Origin: JAGLTZ01 sp023135015
Lineage (GTDB): Bacteria; Blakebacterota; Blakebacteria; Blakebacterales; Blakebacteraceae
NCBI GenBank assembly: GCA_030631625.1
Contig: DAOVKT010000150.1
Location: forward strand, 1 to 6,331
Length of the DNA: 6,331 nucleotides
Direction: 5' to 3'
Shown: in pieces, positions 5,892-6,331 of the stretch
Layout of the letters: each line of letters starts with the position of its first letter
How positions within the stretch are numbered: the stretch's first letter is position 1
Program-made: the position numbers and the translations under genes
Notes under the pieces: model-generated
Seen by the model: only the letters and a program-made list of their open reading frames with translations
Databases searched by the model: none
Told to the model about the DNA's origin: nothing

Positions 5892-6331
5892 TTACCTGAC
5901 GACTTCAACCTCAAGAATCCGCCCGATCTCGATGGGAGGGATGCCGTTCTCGCGGGCGATATCGCTGACGGTCGTCAGAGAATCCACAGCTGTGAGCCCC
6001 TCCGACCGCAGCTTCTTCATAGCCTCCTCCAGATCAAGCTCCAGGAGACGGCAGAGGGTCCTGAGGGAGTACGTCTCCACACGCGGGATCGGTGGGATCC
6101 TGCCGTGGGTTCCCCAGCTGTTGCTCAGGTTTTCCCCCAGTCTCGTGACCGTTCCGAACGGGAAAATCCCGGCGCGGGTCAGTATGAAGAAGGTGAGAGT
6201 GAGGACGAGTGCGAGGGAGAGCTCCAGCTTCCGGTCGAGTCCTGCCTCCACGCGTGTACGGATATAGCCCCACAAGGTGTTCCAGTTCAGGTAGATGTGG
6301 ATGAGGGCGGCGATAACGAAGAGAAAGGCAA
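5892..6331 (-). CDS. Membrane protein resembling DUF4405, C-terminal part, 5' end outside the window
   Basis: The minus-strand frame stays open from its stop at 5892 to the window edge, so only the C-terminal 146 or so codons are seen. A TTG at 6275 could be mistaken for a start, but the frame upstream encodes more hydrophobic sequence, AFLFVIAALIHIYLNW, before LWGYIRTRVEAG. That pattern, a membrane helix with a histidine followed by LNW, recalls DUF4405-type cytochrome b-like membrane proteins. A second helix is LALVLTLTFFILTRAGIF. A soluble tail follows (VETYSLRTLCRLLELDLEEA onward) with two helical repeats resembling small DNA-binding or SAM-like folds, ending DIARENGIPPIEIGRILEV. Haem binding is possible but unproven. 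The gene is convergent with msrA, 44 bases away. The family call is from memory of the pattern. Confidence 0.7.
   Translation of the reverse strand, partial: AFLFVIAALIHIYLNWNTLWGYIRTRVEAGLDRKLELSLALVLTLTFFILTRAGIFPFGTVTRLGENLSNSWGTHGRIPPIPRVETYSLRTLCRLLELDLEEAMKKLRSEGLTAVDSLTTVSDIARENGIPPIEIGRILEVEVVR

Noticed and set aside
5892..6275. A complete 127-residue protein starting at TTG 6275
   Set aside because: The frame stays open upstream to the window edge and encodes a further hydrophobic helix, so the TTG is an internal Leu codon and the gene is partial.
1..6331. CRISPR arrays, tRNA or rRNA genes, insertion sequences
   Set aside because: No regularly spaced direct repeats, no tRNA-like cloverleaf, no transposase frame and no terminal inverted repeats with target duplication were seen.

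Overview
The window is bacterial chromosomal DNA of moderately high GC by eye. Bacterial signs are Shine-Dalgarno sites of the AGGAGG type, a lipoprotein signal peptide, and the serine hydrolase, MsrA and ArsR families. The HdrA/MvhD pair points to an anaerobe or facultative anaerobe with flavin/iron-sulfur electron transfer, as in sulfate reducers and many uncultured phyla. The species cannot be told from this sequence.

Layout. Bases 1-37 hold the first 12 codons of a minus-strand gene that leaves the window. Bases 38-183 are a divergent intergenic region with a long inverted repeat at 60-97. Bases 184-1485 (+) encode a lipoprotein serine hydrolase of the beta-lactamase/PBP family. Bases 1486-1604 are a short convergent gap. 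Bases 1605-5159 (-) are one compact four-gene operon, read in the order ArsR-type regulator, 834-residue HdrA-like flavin/iron-sulfur protein, MvhD/FlpD-type iron-sulfur protein, and a 69-residue uncharacterised protein. The first two genes overlap as ATGA, the next two abut as TAAATG, and the last has its own strong ribosome site. Bases 5160-5313 are a divergent AT-rich control region with two imperfect palindromes. Bases 5314-5847 (+) encode methionine sulfoxide reductase A. Bases 5892-6331 (-) are the 3' part of a membrane protein resembling DUF4405, running off the right edge.

How they may work together. HdrA and MvhD families pass electrons between flavin, iron-sulfur clusters and a partner hydrogenase, formate dehydrogenase or disulfide reductase. 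No HdrB, HdrC or hydrogenase subunit lies in this operon, so its partner is unknown. The ArsR protein has four cysteines and sits at the head of the operon, facing msrA across a shared control region. This suggests, as inference only, a redox- or thiol-responsive switch linking the HdrA/MvhD pair to protein oxidation repair.

The least ordinary points are the domain order of the HdrA-like protein (HdrA body first, HdrA N-terminal domain in the middle, then a short second Rossmann domain and ferredoxin), the 69-residue fourth gene, and an MsrA carrying what looks like the first residues of an MsrB domain whose core is absent.
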